From contig JAFGSU010000143.1 in the NCBI GenBank assembly GCA_016934435.1, positions 1 through 5,626 of the forward strand: a stretch of DNA of 5,626 nt, given 5' to 3'. The translations under genes and the position numbers were made by a program. The DNA comes from Candidatus Zhuqueibacterota bacterium. Its GTDB lineage: Bacteria; Zhuqueibacterota; Zhuqueibacteria; Residuimicrobiales; Residuimicrobiaceae. The notes under the pieces are model-generated. The model was not told where the DNA came from. It did no database searches and saw nothing but the letters and a program-made list of their open reading frames with translations. Within the stretch, counting starts at the first letter, position 1; every line of letters begins with the position of its first letter. This document shows, in pieces, positions 1-5,626 of this stretch.

Positions 1-2462
1 GGATCTCCATCCGCCCACAGCAGCAGAAATTCTCCCGGTGGAATGGTTGTCATCTGCGGAGACGACGCCGGAATTTGCCACATATCGGGTTCGCTTAAAT
101 CATCCGTAACATACAATCCGCCGATATCGATGGCCTCAGGGCCGGCGTTATATAATTCGATCCAATCATCGTATTCGCCGTTTTCATCGCAATGGCTTTG
201 ATCGTTTAACGCCAGGATTTCATTCAAACACAGACCGGAAAAAACCGACGATTCATCCCTTGCAAATATCGCCTGCAACCGGCCGTCCGCCGTTAAAATA
301 ACCTCGATGGAATCATCGCTGGAATTTGAAAGGCCCTGCCAGCGCACAAATCGAAATCCATATTTAGCCACCGCCTTGCACTGGATGGGAATATCTTTCA
401 GATAGATTCCGGTAGAGCTGTCTGCAGGAAGCTTAACGCCGTTAAAAAAGATATCGCCCATGGCCGGGTCATGATAGGGCACCGTCAGTCGTGCGGAACC
501 GCTCAATCCGAACTTGGCGATGAGATGATTGATGACATGTGCCGGCCTTTTAGCAGCAAATTCGCGCATGACGTTGATATGATAATACCATCCATCGTTA
601 AATGAAGTCGATTGTTGCCATTTTTGAATATGTCGTGGAATCTCCGCTTCGATATTCGCTTGAAGGCTGTCGATGATGCCAATAACCCTTTGCGGATTAA
701 ATGTCACATTGAGATGGACGGCAAATCTTTGAATAAACTGATTTCTAAATTCGGCATTCTCCAATAATTTTCGCAATAAAAGCGTGGCCCACGGCGGATT
801 GGCGTAATAACTCCCGCTAATTGCCGTTGCATTGGCGAGGGTGTTACTGTTGTATTGCCCGCGGCTATGGGCGCCGAACCCCAAATCCGTATCAAAAAGA
901 ATCCAGCGCCATTTATTATTTTCTCCCTGCTGGCGCCAGTATTTTATATTTCCACCCGGCCAGTCGCTATTGGCAAAATAGATTTCGGCAATGGTATAAT
1001 CGAGATATTCGTTGACATCCATCTGCGTGGTCACCCACTGGTAGTGCGCCGGAACCGTCATATCATGGGTGTTGATAAAATCGATCATATCCGTATAGTA
1101 TTGGGCCGAGCCCTGGTCTACTCTGGCGTTGCCGCTTAAAATATCAATTTCTTTGGCGTCGATGCCATAGTTGGATTCCAGATAGTGTTCATTATATTTC
1201 TCGCGGATGCCGTGTATCCCCCAGTATTCTCCATTTAAAAAGACGATGGCCGGTTTATACGCCACCCAGTCGATATCCATATGATTTTTAACCAGGGTAT
1301 GCATCATGCCGTCGCGGTACAGGGCGCGCCACCAATCCTGTCCGCTGTTGCGTAAAAGAATGTTATTAAATCGATCGATGGGTTTATCGGGAAAAATCCG
1401 GTAATTAATTTTGGAGGGACCGTATTTTGCGCGCACGTAAACGGCCAATGATTTCTGCGGGTATTTGCGCGTACATCCGCCGCCGATTTGCACGCCGGCA
1501 TTTATTTTGAAAGCAAGCGTTCTGTTCGCCTCGTACATCTCCAGGCTGATCGGTCGTTCCCACGGCTGGTTCCAGTTTTTGGGTTCGGTCGAGCAGTATC
1601 CGGGTATGCCGTTGGTGCCCTCAACATAAATCCCGATCTCATCGTCCCATAGATTGGCCGGATCGGTGGCGATCGAAACCACCGGCAGCTCGGTCGTTTC
1701 ATCGATAAAATAGGTATGGGTCATCACCGGGCTGGGCAGCCAGCCCGGGCGCACGGATTGCGCGCGGAGTACCGTGGTGGAAAGTAATAAAATAGGAGAC
1801 GTATAGATTTCAGACATTTGGCTCGGAAGCGAGCCATCGCGCGTATAGTGAATGATTTCATCGGGATTTTCCGTTTTCAGTGTGACGGACCAGGCGCCCC
1901 GATAAAAGCCCCCGAGGATGGAAAATTGCGGCGGGTCGACCATACCCTTGTATCCGGGATTTATATTGGCCGTTGCAGGCGTGGGCAGATTGAAAAAAGC
2001 CCAGTTGTCGCTGCCGTCCGGATATCGTCCAAAGGAAATATCGGCGCTCTGTTCGCCATATCGAACAGAATCGATCAACGCCCCGTCGTTAGAACATAGC
2101 CCGATCCATTCGCCATCTTTTGATAGACTGAAATTGGTATGAATGCCCTGGTCTTTCCCGTCCGCCCAGAACATCACAATGCCTTTGGGATCGATGGCGG
2201 TATCGAGCAGGATGCACCACTTTTGCGTTTCCTCCGGATCATCGGTAAGAAAATACCCGCTCAAATCGACCGCCGTATCCCCGGCATTATAGATTTCCAG
2301 CCAATCTTCGTATTCCTGAAAATCGGGCGAAAGAACCGTATTGGCATTATCCGCCATAATCTCATTGATATATAGTTTGGGCTTTCTGTCCTGAGAAAAA
2401 CAATGACCGCAAAAACAGAAAAAGAAAAGCACAAGAAATGATTTAATACTAAAATATTTCAT
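1..2462 (-). CDS. Secreted CotH-family kinase with flanking lamin-tail domains (C-terminus beyond window)
   Basis: Translating down from the ATG at 2460-2462 gives 820 codons with no stop, and the frame runs off the left edge. Visible order: hydrophobic signal peptide (residues 1-23, probable cut after CFS); first lamin-tail domain (about 29-165, with YINEIMADN and DWLEIYNAG); chitobiase/Fn3-associated-like beta domain (about 175-255, HYTRDGSLPS); CotH kinase domain (about 258-625); InlB-type B-repeat (about 694-733, GFRFVRWQG and LQAIFA); second lamin-tail domain from about 745 (CLNEILA, DWIELYNAG), cut by the edge. Kinase landmarks are R371 in LLRNSGQDW, Y382-R383-D384, R420-E421-K422, D500 in NSDWPGGNIKYW and D524/D526 in WILFDTDLGFG. 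CotH proteins are atypical kinases; Bacillus CotH phosphorylates spore-coat proteins CotB and CotG. LTDs in bacterial exported proteins are thought to aid binding or surface attachment. The substrate here is unknown, and no CotB/CotG-like gene is nearby. Family and domain order are confident; kinase activity is inferred. Confidence 0.93.
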   Translation of the reverse strand, partial: MKYFSIKSFLVLFFFCFCGHCFSQDRKPKLYINEIMADNANTVLSPDFQEYEDWLEIYNAGDTAVDLSGYFLTDDPEETQKWCILLDTAIDPKGIVMFWADGKDQGIHTNFSLSKDGEWIGLCSNDGALIDSVRYGEQSADISFGRYPDGSDNWAFFNLPTPATANINPGYKGMVDPPQFSILGGFYRGAWSVTLKTENPDEIIHYTRDGSLPSQMSEIYTSPILLLSTTVLRAQSVRPGWLPSPVMTHTYFIDETTELPVVSIATDPANLWDDEIGIYVEGTNGIPGYCSTEPKNWNQPWERPISLEMYEANRTLAFKINAGVQIGGGCTRKYPQKSLAVYVRAKYGPSKINYRIFPDKPIDRFNNILLRNSGQDWWRALYRDGMMHTLVKNHMDIDWVAYKPAIVFLNGEYWGIHGIREKYNEHYLESNYGIDAKEIDILSGNARVDQGSAQYYTDMIDFINTHDMTVPAHYQWVTTQMDVNEYLDYTIAEIYFANSDWPGGNIKYWRQQGENNKWRWILFDTDLGFGAHSRGQYNSNTLANATAISGSYYANPPWATLLLRKLLENAEFRNQFIQRFAVHLNVTFNPQRVIGIIDSLQANIEAEIPRHIQKWQQSTSFNDGWYYHINVMREFAAKRPAHVINHLIAKFGLSGSARLTVPYHDPAMGDIFFNGVKLPADSSTGIYLKDIPIQCKAVAKYGFRFVRWQGLSNSSDDSIEVILTADGRLQAIFARDESSVFSGLCLNEILALNDQSHCDENGEYDDWIELYNAGPEAIDIGGLYVTDDLSEPDMWQIPASSPQMTTIPPGEFLLLWADGD

Positions 2463-2466
2463 GGTA

Positions 2467-2471
2467 TCCTT
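2467..2471 (-). promoter_or_regulatory. Ribosome binding site of the CotH-family gene
   Basis: AAGGA on the minus strand sits 4 nt before the ATG at 2462. The spacing is slightly short, but no other start nearby is better placed, and the signal peptide begins directly at this ATG, which supports the chosen start. Confidence 0.6.
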
Positions 2472-2506
2472 AACAAGAAAAATAAAAGCCCAAGTTTTGG
2501 TGTTAA

Positions 2507-2527
2507 CCTGCCAATTTAAGTGACAGG
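2507..2527 (-). other. Small stem-loop in the deoA-CotH gene gap
   Basis: CCTGCCA (2507-2513) and TGACAGG (2521-2527) can pair over 7 positions with one mismatch, closing a 7-nt loop. On the minus strand it is not followed by a clean T-run; the first T-rich stretch (TTTTATTTTT) comes about 20 nt later, behind a weak 4-bp CCAA/TTGG stem. It is therefore a poor intrinsic terminator. It may be a leader structure of the CotH-family transcript, or chance. The rest of the 124-bp gap (2463-2586) shows no clear promoter, so read-through from deoA is possible. Confidence 0.25.
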
Positions 2528-2586
2528 GCGCCAACCACAAGCTTATGGAAAAACCTGTAAATCCCAAATCGGCGACATCCTGTGCA

Positions 2587-3891
2587 TCAGGTCAACAATT
2601 TGAGCACCGTCCGTGGTTTTTCGCTCTGTTCCGGCCCGATGCGAAACGCCGAACGCATCCATCGCGCCGCTTCGCTGATCACATTCGTGCGATTGGTATG
2701 CAAAACCGCTAAAATATCTCCTTTTTCTACCTGATCGCCGATTTTTTTCTGCAGGACGATGCCCGCTGCCGGGTCCACGGTGTCGTTCATAGTCCGACGG
2801 CCGCCCCCTAACAATACGACGGCATAGCCGATCTTGAGCGCGTGCGCCTCGTGCACCCAGCCGTTCTGATGGCTGCGCAGGTGCTGCTGGAATTTGGCCA
2901 TGGGATATTTACCGGCATCGCGTAAAATGCGCGTATCCCCCCCCTGCGCAGCGACCATCTGCAGGAACTTGTCCATGGCCGCGCCGTCGCGGATCAACGT
3001 TTGCAGTCGTTTTTGCGCCTGCTGCGGCTGCGATACGCCTTCGGCCAGGTGCAGCATTTGCGCGCCCAGGGCATAGACCACCTTCATCAGGTCATCGGGT
3101 CCGCGGTTTTGCAGTGCCTGCAAAACTTCCAACACCTCGAGCCAGTTGCCGGCGGCATTGCCCAGCGGCTGATCCATGGCAGTGATCAGCGCCACCGTGG
3201 GCAGGGCGTTGGCCACCGCTGTTCTGAGGATGCTTTGGGCCAGTTTCTCCGCCTGCTCCATGCGAGCCATAAAGGCGCCACACCCGGTCTTGATATCCAT
3301 GACCAGGCCATCCACGCCCGCGGCTATTTTCTTGCTCAAAATGCTGGCGGTAATCAGGGGAATGGAAGCGACGGTAGAGGTGGCATCGCGCAGCGCATAT
3401 ATTTTTTTATCCGCCGGCACAATACGATCGCTCTGGCCGATCATGGCCACGCCGATGTCGTTGATTTGCTGATGGAATTCTTTCGGCGTAAGACGGGTGC
3501 GAAAACCGGGAATAGACTCCAGTTTGTCCAGGGTTCCGCCTGTATGAGCCAGACCCCGGCCCGAGATCATGGGGACGCGAATACCGGCGGCCGCCATAAG
3601 CGGGGCCAAAATCAGAGACACTTTATCGCCCACGCCGCCGGTGCTGTGCTTATCGATCTTGGCGCCGGCAATGTCGCGCAGGTCCAGTCGCTCGCCCGAT
3701 TCCACCATGATTCCGGTCAGCGTTGCTGTTTCCTCATAATCCATGCCACTAAAGTAAACAGCCATCAGTAATGCCGACATCTGGTAATGGGGCAATTGAC
3801 CGCTCAGATAGGACTGGATGATGAACCGCCATTCCGCAGCAGAAAGGCTGCCGCCGTCGCGTTTTTTTTCGATCAGTCGCAAAGGATTCAT
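2587..3891 (-). CDS. deoA: Thymidine phosphorylase (pyrimidine-nucleoside phosphorylase family)
   Basis: This is a complete 434-residue protein; E. coli DeoA is about 440. The family cleaves thymidine or deoxyuridine with phosphate to the free base and 2-deoxyribose 1-phosphate in the cytoplasm, for nucleoside salvage and catabolism. Domains: helical N-terminal domain (about 3-65), phosphate-binding alpha/beta domain (about 75-305, KHSTGGVGDK and ISGRGLAHTGGTLDKLE), and PYNP C-terminal domain (about 345-415, LLGGGRRTMND and KIGDQVEKGDILAVLH). The E. coli active-site set maps with a constant shift of three: H82, S83, S92, S110, T120, R168, S183 and K187 (E. coli H85, S86, S95, S113, T123, R171, S186, K190). 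The VPMISGRG stretch resembles thymidine phosphorylases more than uridine-accepting Bacillus-type enzymes, which I recall having Lys at the Met position (M108), but specificity is not settled. C204 in KTGCGAFM is less usual; Ser or Arg is common there. No other deo gene is in view. A run of eight A's covers codons 8-10. Confidence 0.96.
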   Translation of the reverse strand: MNPLRLIEKKRDGGSLSAAEWRFIIQSYLSGQLPHYQMSALLMAVYFSGMDYEETATLTGIMVESGERLDLRDIAGAKIDKHSTGGVGDKVSLILAPLMAAAGIRVPMISGRGLAHTGGTLDKLESIPGFRTRLTPKEFHQQINDIGVAMIGQSDRIVPADKKIYALRDATSTVASIPLITASILSKKIAAGVDGLVMDIKTGCGAFMARMEQAEKLAQSILRTAVANALPTVALITAMDQPLGNAAGNWLEVLEVLQALQNRGPDDLMKVVYALGAQMLHLAEGVSQPQQAQKRLQTLIRDGAAMDKFLQMVAAQGGDTRILRDAGKYPMAKFQQHLRSHQNGWVHEAHALKIGYAVVLLGGGRRTMNDTVDPAAGIVLQKKIGDQVEKGDILAVLHTNRTNVISEAARWMRSAFRIGPEQSEKPRTVLKLLT

Positions 3892-3894
3892 AGG

Positions 3895-3899
3895 TCACC
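3895..3899 (-). promoter_or_regulatory. Weak ribosome binding site of deoA
   Basis: GGTGA on the minus strand lies 3 nt before the ATG at 3891. It matches the 3' part of the extended Shine-Dalgarno consensus (AGGAGGTGA), for which short spacing is expected. No stronger site is present, and the family's N-terminal domain begins right after this ATG. Confidence 0.45.
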
Positions 3900-3975
3900 G
3901 GTGAAAATGGGGTTCTGGCACTATTCTTGCAATTGAATTGATGCTTATCAGATTCATTTATTGCTGAATTTATCT

Positions 3976-4004
3976 AAAATAGGCAATTGTAAGGAGCTTT
4001 TCAA
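3976..4004 (-). promoter_or_regulatory. Candidate sigma-70-type promoter for deoA
   Basis: On the minus strand, TTGAAA (3999-4004) and TATTTT (3976-3981) are separated by exactly 17 bp. The start of transcription would be near 3969, giving a leader of about 78 nt before the deoA ATG. The match to consensus is moderate, and AT-rich DNA yields such pairs by chance. If the host uses the Bacteroidota -33/-7 promoter type, this call would be wrong. Confidence 0.4.
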
Positions 4005-4048
4005 TAAAAATAATTGATATATAGGAATGCTTTATTCAGAATGCCAGA

Positions 4049-4087
4049 ATGTAACTATCTTACTGGTTGAATTACAAATAGTTACAT
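4049..4087. repeat. 10-bp perfect inverted repeat
   Basis: ATGTAACTAT (4049-4058) and ATAGTTACAT (4078-4087) are exact reverse complements around a 19-nt middle. The dyad centre is near 4068, about 64 bp upstream of the deoA -35 candidate and about 140 bp upstream of the plus-strand start candidate. It could be a dimeric regulator site or an RNA hairpin if transcribed. No T-run follows on either strand, so it is not a terminator. Confidence 0.5.
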
Positions 4088-4124
4088 CATATGAACCAAA
4101 TGATATAAAAAAATAGTAATTCAA
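4067..4124. repeat. 9-bp inverted repeat interlocking with the previous one
   Basis: TTGAATTAC (4067-4075) lies in the loop of the preceding repeat, and its exact reverse complement GTAATTCAA lies at 4116-4124, outside it. The two pairings cross, so as RNA they could form an H-type pseudoknot; as DNA they may be two separate dyads. AT-rich composition makes a chance match fairly likely for this one. Confidence 0.35.
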
Positions 4125-4148
4125 AAAAGCAATCGATTCTTATCATGA

Positions 4149-4169
4149 ATGGCCGATATATGAGGCCAT
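4149..4169. repeat. Short dyad upstream of the Ycf48-like gene's -10 box
   Basis: ATGGCC (4149-4154) and GGCCAT (4164-4169) form a perfect 6-bp inverted repeat with a 9-bp centre (GATATATGA). Its centre lies about 49 bp before the predicted start of transcription near 4208, a position typical of activator sites, which is inference only. No T-run follows, so a terminator is unlikely. Confidence 0.35.
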
Positions 4170-4195
4170 CTCAGTCGTTCGCAGGTTCGGCTGGA

Positions 4196-4201
4196 TATAA
4201 T
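4196..4201 (+). promoter_or_regulatory. Consensus -10 box (TATAAT) for the Ycf48-like gene
   Basis: A perfect TATAAT lies about 75 bp before the ATG at 4277. No good -35 is seen 16-18 bp upstream, and the bases before it (GGA) do not make a strict extended -10, so activator help would be expected. An alternative is TTGACC (4224-4229) with a weak TCGAAT 17 bp later (4247-4252). Which is used cannot be decided from sequence. Confidence 0.4.
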
Positions 4202-4264
4202 GAGGTGGGGACTGATATCTTAATTGACCCAAAAAATACCATGCGGTCGAATTTTAGCCACTGT

Positions 4265-4269
4265 AGGAG
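4265..4269 (+). promoter_or_regulatory. Ribosome binding site fixing the start of the Ycf48-like gene
   Basis: AGGAG stands 7 nt before the ATG at 4277. The same frame is open back to 4109, with in-frame ATGs at 4145, 4160 and 4241, but none of those has a Shine-Dalgarno match. Only the 4277 start puts the hydrophobic signal peptide at the N-terminus. Confidence 0.8.
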
Positions 4270-4276
4270 AGGCAAC

Positions 4277-5626
4277 ATGAAATGTTTCATCCGCATTTTT
4301 GTTCTACTCCTTTGCATCACGTTCACGGCTCACGGCCAACGAGGCTGGTTCTGGCGTAATCCCGCACCCCAGGGCAACGGACTTGATGCCGTTCAATTTC
4401 GCACTAACAATCTCGCCTATGCCGTCGGCAAAATGGGTATGATTCTGCGCACCAACGACGGCGGATCCTTTTGGAGCATCGTCTCCAGCAATGTGGAAGA
4501 AGAACTGTTTGATGTGATGTTTTTCAATCCGGATACCGGTCTGGTAGTCGGCGCCAACGGTACCCTCTTGCGTACGCGCGACGGCGCCAACAGCTGGACG
4601 CGATTGCCGAGCCCGACCTCGGCCACGCTGCACGCCATCTTTGCCTACGACCACAATGCCATCATCGTCGTCGGTAGCGGCGGCGCTATTTTGCATACTA
4701 TTAATGGCGGCGACACCTGGGATCTCTGCGACAGCAGGACCACTTCCGATCTCTACGCTGTTGCAGCAAATACCATCGGATTTGTGTTTGCTGTCGGCAA
4801 GAGCGGCGTCATGGTTCGCAGTCGCGACGGCGGCAGTACCTGGGAATTGCGCGCCAATATCGGCGGCACAACCCTGAATTCGCTCGTCTTCGGCGCCGAT
4901 AAACTGGGCTTTGCCGTGGGTGAAAACGGCAAAATCTATCGTACGGTGACAGGCGACAGCATATGGCTTCCCATTCAGCAACTCATCACCAGCAACACCC
5001 TCAATCAGATTGTGCTGACCGATGCCACTCATGGCTTTATCGTCGGCAATAATGGCGCTTTGCTCAAATCCATCGATTCCGGCGTCAGCTGGACCGCCGG
5101 AAACAGCGGCACAAGCAAAAATGTGTACGGCCTCACTATGACCGGGAGCAAGGGCATCGCCGTCGGCGCCGATGGCGTCATTATGACGTCCGCAGACGGC
5201 GGTACGGTCTGGCAGCCGCGATTGTCGACGGCTACCAGCGCAAAACTGCGTGGCGTATTTGTGGCTTCCGAGCTTATTTGTACCGTTGTGGGGGACTCTT
5301 CCGGAAAGGGTATGATTCTACGCAGCTACGACGGCGGTATCAACTGGGTGGTTCAAAACCGCACCCTTAATTCAATTTTTGAAGATGTGTTCTTCACGCA
5401 TCCGGACAGCGGGTTTGTCGTCGGCGGCTCCGGCAATATCTGGCGCACCACCAATGGCGGCACAACATGGAATCAGGTGGCGAGTAATCCGTCTTATAAC
5501 TTTTACGGTATTCATTTTGCTACCAGCAAGGTGGGCACCATCGTCGGATCATCGGGCGCCATCCGGCGCACCATCGACGGCGGCGAGACCTGGACGCCTC
5601 AAACCAATCCTTTCTCCATGGCACCC
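4277..5626 (+). CDS. Exported Ycf48-like beta-propeller protein (C-terminus beyond window)
   Basis: From ATG 4277 there are 450 codons without a stop to the right edge. Residues 1-20 form a signal peptide (Lys and Arg, then FVLLLCITFTAHG, probable cut before Q21). The rest is ten tandem blades of roughly 35-45 residues, each with a core like GxxVGxxGxILRTxDGGxSW; examples are AVGKMGMILRTNDGG (49-63), VVGANGTLLRTRDG (90-103), FIVGNNGALLKSIDSG (254-269) and TIVGSSGAIRRTIDGG (421-436). This matches the BNR/Asp-box-like repeats of photosystem II assembly factor Ycf48/HCF136. Nothing here suggests photosynthesis, and in heterotrophs such paralogues are usually exported proteins of unknown role, so an assembly-factor function is not claimed. 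Blade 5 (YRTVTGDSIW) has lost the DGG, and blade 8 carries a three-residue insertion (VVGDSSGKGMILRS). Ten units exceed one seven-bladed propeller, so a larger or second propeller is possible. A C-terminal sorting or anchoring domain may follow outside the window. Confidence 0.9.
   Translation, partial: MKCFIRIFVLLLCITFTAHGQRGWFWRNPAPQGNGLDAVQFRTNNLAYAVGKMGMILRTNDGGSFWSIVSSNVEEELFDVMFFNPDTGLVVGANGTLLRTRDGANSWTRLPSPTSATLHAIFAYDHNAIIVVGSGGAILHTINGGDTWDLCDSRTTSDLYAVAANTIGFVFAVGKSGVMVRSRDGGSTWELRANIGGTTLNSLVFGADKLGFAVGENGKIYRTVTGDSIWLPIQQLITSNTLNQIVLTDATHGFIVGNNGALLKSIDSGVSWTAGNSGTSKNVYGLTMTGSKGIAVGADGVIMTSADGGTVWQPRLSTATSAKLRGVFVASELICTVVGDSSGKGMILRSYDGGINWVVQNRTLNSIFEDVFFTHPDSGFVVGGSGNIWRTTNGGTTWNQVASNPSYNFYGIHFATSKVGTIVGSSGAIRRTIDGGETWTPQTNPFSMAP
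4412..5596 (+). repeat. Ten tandem Ycf48/BNR-like repeats within the coding region
   Basis: The recurring unit ends in [LR][RK][TS]xDGGxxW. Its tryptophan falls at residues 66, 107, 148, 189, 230, 272, 312, 357, 398 and 439, that is every 40-45 residues with a longer step (45) at the eighth unit. The DNA copies have diverged, so this is an old protein-level repeat and not a recent tandem duplication. Confidence 0.85.

Larger units (their letters stand above)
3892..4276. other. AT-rich divergent intergenic region between deoA and the Ycf48-like gene
   Basis: This 385-bp spacer separates two genes read outward. It is strongly AT-rich from about 3920 to 4145 and then returns to mixed composition. 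It contains a minus-strand promoter candidate for deoA, a consensus -10 box for the plus-strand gene, and three inverted repeats. I see no tRNA, known riboswitch or convincing small gene. A 29-codon open frame at 4027-4116 is not supported as coding because its only upstream purine stretch (AGGA) abuts the ATG with no spacing. Confidence 0.6.

Noticed and set aside
704..2375. Several open frames of 63-94 codons across the CotH-family gene
   Set aside because: All overlap the continuous minus-strand frame, whose domains are recognisable, and none has family-like content or a good start signal.
2463..2586. Intrinsic terminator between deoA and the CotH-family gene
   Set aside because: The best stem (2507-2527) has a mismatch and no T-run directly after it, and the T-rich stretch nearer the CotH-family gene follows only a 4-bp stem.
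3001..3771. A 256-codon open frame on the plus strand, antisense to deoA
   Set aside because: It lies wholly inside the well-supported deoA gene, its His/Gln/Gly/Arg-rich product resembles no known family, and it has no ribosome binding site. Such frames arise from codon bias on the opposite strand.
4027..4116. A 29-codon plus-strand frame in the divergent spacer
   Set aside because: The AGGA before it abuts the ATG with no spacing, composition is that of the AT-rich spacer, and the frame covers the inverted repeats, which explain the sequence equally well.
4304..5032. A 242-codon open frame on the minus strand opposite the propeller gene
   Set aside because: It mirrors the repeated GGC/GTC-rich codons of the Ycf48-like blades; the plus-strand frame has a signal peptide, a ribosome binding site and clear repeats.
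4277..5626. Frequent GGCGCC hexamers as a possible genome-wide repeat or uptake-type signal
   Set aside because: They fall in Gly-Ala codons (GGC GCC) or similar biased codons of the repeats, so codon use explains them.
4277..5626. Naming the propeller gene as ycf48 or a sialidase
   Set aside because: No photosynthetic context is visible, and the sialidase catalytic residues and Asp-box pattern are not present as expected; only the repeat family is supported.

Overview
The window holds three protein genes and looks like a free-living, non-photosynthetic bacterium, most likely in or near the Fibrobacterota-Chlorobiota-Bacteroidota (FCB) group (Bacteroidota, Ignavibacteria, Calditrichota or KSB1-like lineages). 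That assignment is inference. It rests on two large exported proteins of kinds common there (a CotH kinase framed by lamin-tail domains, and a Ycf48-like beta-propeller with a signal peptide) and on coding DNA that is about half GC by eye next to AT-rich spacers. No rRNA, tRNA, transposase, CRISPR array or phage gene was seen.

Layout. The minus strand from 2462 down to the left edge is one open frame (820 full codons, C-terminus missing). It encodes a secreted protein ordered signal peptide, lamin-tail domain (LTD) 1, chitobiase-like beta domain, CotH kinase domain, InlB-type B-repeat, LTD2. Upstream on the same strand, after a 124-bp gap, is a complete thymidine phosphorylase gene (deoA, 2587-3891) with all expected active-site residues. 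A 385-bp AT-rich spacer (3892-4276) separates deoA from a divergent plus-strand gene that starts at 4277 and runs off the right edge (450 codons). That gene encodes an exported protein with ten Ycf48/BNR-like blades. The spacer holds a promoter candidate for each direction and three inverted repeats, two of which interlock.

How the genes relate. DeoA is a cytoplasmic nucleoside-salvage enzyme with no obvious link to its neighbours. The two flanking genes encode exported proteins, one with a predicted Ser/Thr kinase fold and one that is probably a structural or binding propeller. The proteins in this class often end in a C-terminal sorting domain, but both C-termini lie outside the window, so the export route and anchoring cannot be seen. 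A joint function is not shown by the sequence.

The points most worth a second look are the LTD-CotH-LTD arrangement, the interlocking inverted repeats in the divergent spacer, and the ten-bladed exported Ycf48-like protein. I did not find convincing evidence of a wholly new system.
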